Under the pieces are notes generated by a model. It saw only the letters and a program-made list of their open reading frames with translations. It was not told the DNA's origin and searched no databases. From contig CANHNT010000097.1 in assembly GCA_947461985.1 (NCBI GenBank), positions 1 through 7,348 of the forward strand: a stretch of DNA of 7,348 bases. The letters are read 5' to 3'. Positions 6,060 to 7,348 of the stretch are shown here, piece after piece (the stretch's first letter is position 1; every line of letters begins with the position of its first letter). Made by a program: the position numbers and the translations under genes. The stretch comes from Bacteroidota bacterium. GTDB taxonomy: Bacteria; Bacteroidota; Bacteroidia; Chitinophagales; Chitinophagaceae.

Positions 6060-6090
6060 AAAAAACGGCTTCAATTTGAAGCCGTTTTTT
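6060..6090 (-). terminator. Rho-independent terminator of gapA, possibly bidirectional
   Basis: A perfect hairpin: CGGCTTCA (6066-6073) pairs with TGAAGCCG (6077-6084) around a 3-base loop, extended by A-T pairs on both sides. It lies 20 bases after the gapA stop and is followed on the minus strand by TTTTTTGTTT. A T-run also follows on the + strand, so it could stop transcripts from both sides. It separates gapA from the regulator and receptor genes. Confidence 0.9.
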
Positions 6091-6109
6091 ATTTATTTTA
6101 TAAATGGAA

Positions 6110-7120
6110 TTAAGCCATTTTGTTTGCGAAGTAATGCAATGTTCTTACTAATTGACTTACATAACTATTTTCATTATCATACCAGCTTACTGTTTTTACT
6201 AATTGAGCATCTCCAACAGTCATTACTTTAGTTTGAGTAGCGTCAAATAATGATCCGAAAGTAGTACCAATAATATCCGTGCTAACGATTTCATCTTCAT
6301 TATAACCGAAACTTTCGTTTGCAGCAGCTTTCATAGCAGCATTAATTTCTTCTGGGGTAACTTTTTTAGACAATATAGTCGTTAATTCAGTTAATGAACC
6401 AGTGATAGTAGGAACACGTTGTGCAGAACCATCTAATTTTCCTTTCAATTCTGGTAACACTAAACCAATTGCTTTTGCAGCACCTGTTGAGTTAGGAACA
6501 ATGTTTTGAGCAGCTGCACGACCACGACGTAAATCATTTTTAGGATGAGGAGCGTCTAATGTATTTTGGTCGTTTGTATAGGCATGAATGGTTGTCATGA
6601 TACCTGTTACAATACCATATTGATCATTCAATACTTTTGCCATTGGCGCTAAACAGTTTGTTGTACATGATGCACAAGAAATAACTGTTTCAGTTCCGTC
6701 TAAAATATCGTGGTTAACATTGAATACAACTGTTTTCAAATCGCCAGTAGCTGGAGCAGAAATTACAACACGTTTTGCACCTGCAGTAATGTGCGCCATC
6801 GCTTTGTCTTTATCTGTAAAGAAACCTGTACACTCTAACACAACATCAACTGCATGTGCACCCCAAGGAATTTGAGCAGGATCTTTTTGTGCATATACCT
6901 TTATTTCATTTCCTTCAACTTGAATGGCGTTTTCAGTGCTAGTTACGTTATGATTAAAACGTCCTTGTGCAGAATCATATTTTAACAAATGTGCTAATGT
7001 AGCAGGACTTGTTAAGTCATTAATTGCAACCACCTCAATGCCTTGCATGTTATAAATTTGACGATAAACTAAACGACCGATACGTCCGAAACCATTGATG
7101 GCAACTTTAATTGTACTCAT
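6110..7120 (-). CDS. gapA: Glyceraldehyde-3-phosphate dehydrogenase, NAD-type
   Basis: This cytoplasmic enzyme oxidises and phosphorylates glyceraldehyde 3-phosphate to 1,3-bisphosphoglycerate using NAD, the step before Pgk. The 336-residue length is normal. Visible motifs are the Rossmann NGFGRIGR (10-17), VAINDL with Asp35 favouring NAD, SAPA (121-124), the catalytic ASCTTNC (150-156) with Cys152 as nucleophile, catalytic His179 in TTIHAYTNDQ, LRRGRAAAQNIVPNSTGAAKAI (197-218 by position) and Arg235 in AQRVPT. The C-terminal SWYDNENSYV contact motif is intact. A small oddity is Cys149, where most family members read SNASCTTNC. The gene has a complete -33/-7 promoter, a leader of about 36 A/T-rich bases without Shine-Dalgarno, and a strong terminator, so it is probably a highly expressed single-gene unit. 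Codon use looks less AT-biased than in its neighbours. Confidence 0.98.
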   Translation of the reverse strand: MSTIKVAINGFGRIGRLVYRQIYNMQGIEVVAINDLTSPATLAHLLKYDSAQGRFNHNVTSTENAIQVEGNEIKVYAQKDPAQIPWGAHAVDVVLECTGFFTDKDKAMAHITAGAKRVVISAPATGDLKTVVFNVNHDILDGTETVISCASCTTNCLAPMAKVLNDQYGIVTGIMTTIHAYTNDQNTLDAPHPKNDLRRGRAAAQNIVPNSTGAAKAIGLVLPELKGKLDGSAQRVPTITGSLTELTTILSKKVTPEEINAAMKAAANESFGYNEDEIVSTDIIGTTFGSLFDATQTKVMTVGDAQLVKTVSWYDNENSYVSQLVRTLHYFANKMA

Positions 7121-7160
7121 TGTTTTTCTATTTATGTTTTAAGTAAAAAAATTAATTGTG

Positions 7161-7191
7161 CAAAATTACAATCTATTAATGGTATTTACAA
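7161..7191 (-). promoter_or_regulatory. gapA promoter (-33 TTG, -7 TAATTTTG)
   Basis: Minus-strand TTG (7189-7191), a 20-base spacer and TAATTTTG (7161-7168) match the full Bacteroidota consensus. The predicted RNA start is near 7156, about 36 bases before the ATG. It is one of the two complete promoters in the window, as expected for a constitutive glycolytic gene. Confidence 0.8.
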
Positions 7192-7219
7192 TCATTATGA
7201 AAAAATAATGTATAAAATT

Positions 7220-7250
7220 TTGATAAATTAAAAATGTTGTTTTACATTTG
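7220..7250 (+). promoter_or_regulatory. tRNA-Glu promoter (-33 TTG, -7 TACATTTG)
   Basis: TTG (7220-7222), a 20-base spacer and TACATTTG (7243-7250) match the consensus TTG-N20-TAnnTTTG. The predicted RNA start is around 7255, about a dozen bases before the mature tRNA. It stands back to back with the gapA promoter, the two -33 elements being 28 bases apart. Confidence 0.8.
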
Positions 7251-7266
7251 CACTCCAAACAAATAT

Positions 7267-7338
7267 GCCGCGTTGGTCAATCGGTTAAGACGCCTCCCTT
7301 TCACGGAGGAATGACGAGTTCGACTCTCGTACGTGGTA
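7267..7338 (+). tRNA. tRNA-Glu, anticodon TTC
   Basis: The 72-base gene folds into a full cloverleaf. The acceptor stem is GCCGCGT (7267-7273) with ACGTGGT (7331-7337), including two G-U pairs, one at the very first position. The D arm is at 7276-7291. The anticodon stem CCTCC/GGAGG encloses the loop CTTTCAC (7298-7304), giving anticodon TTC at 7300-7302. A 4-base variable loop is followed by T arm ACGAG-TTCGACT-CTCGT (7314-7330). The discriminator is A at 7338 and CCA is not encoded (CTA follows), so CCA would be added after transcription. It reads glutamate codons GAA and GAG. Whether other tRNAs follow in the same transcript lies beyond the window. Confidence 0.95.
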
Positions 7339-7348
7339 CTAAAAATCC

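Noticed and set aside
6002..6079. 25-codon ATG frame on the + strand between araC and gapA
   Set aside because: It runs into the terminator hairpin, has no exact -7 box at a sensible distance, and shows no recognisable features.
1..7348. CRISPR array, insertion sequence, prophage or defence system
   Set aside because: No regularly spaced identical repeats, no transposase or integrase frames and no terminal inverted repeats were seen on either strand.

Overview
The window looks like chromosome from a low-GC member of the Bacteroidota, probably Flavobacteriia or a close relative. Three things point there. Six genes have a -7 element matching the Bacteroidota sigma-A consensus TAnnTTTG (for tRNA-Glu and gapA also a -33 TTG 20 bases upstream). 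Shine-Dalgarno sequences are lacking. The exported proteins also have the phylum's look: a signal peptide ending in A-Q, a lipoprotein, and a FecA-like TonB-dependent receptor.

Layout from left to right: the 3' end of an unrecognised + strand gene (1-164) meets, stop to stop, a minus-strand lipoprotein gene with YD-like repeats (171-1061). Then, all on the minus strand, come phosphoglycerate kinase pgk (1131-2324), a small secreted Spy/CpxP-like LTxxQ protein with a lysine-rich tail (2400-2831), a FecA-like TonB-dependent receptor (2875-5112), a PchR-like AraC-family regulator (5200-5937), a strong hairpin terminator (6060-6090) and glyceraldehyde-3-phosphate dehydrogenase gapA (6110-7120). 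A divergent tRNA-Glu(TTC) gene (7267-7338) ends the window. No stretch above 300 bases lacks a gene; the longest non-coding gaps are about 170 bases (5938-6109) and 146 bases (7121-7266).

Two consecutive glycolytic enzymes (GapA, Pgk) therefore flank a probable iron-acquisition module (regulator, outer-membrane receptor, small envelope protein). The most interesting signal is between the regulator and receptor genes: an 18-bp element occurring twice as a direct repeat with a 21-bp period (5177-5218), ending directly at the -33 region of the receptor promoter, which itself has no good -33 box. That is the geometry of an AraC-type activator site, so the regulator probably switches on the receptor gene next to it. 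The regulator is rich in cysteine (including CxxC and CC) and its mRNA appears to be leaderless or nearly so. Starts of pgk and araC have been moved inward from the longest possible ORF because the upstream extensions run through the -7 boxes. No mobile element, CRISPR array or rRNA was seen.
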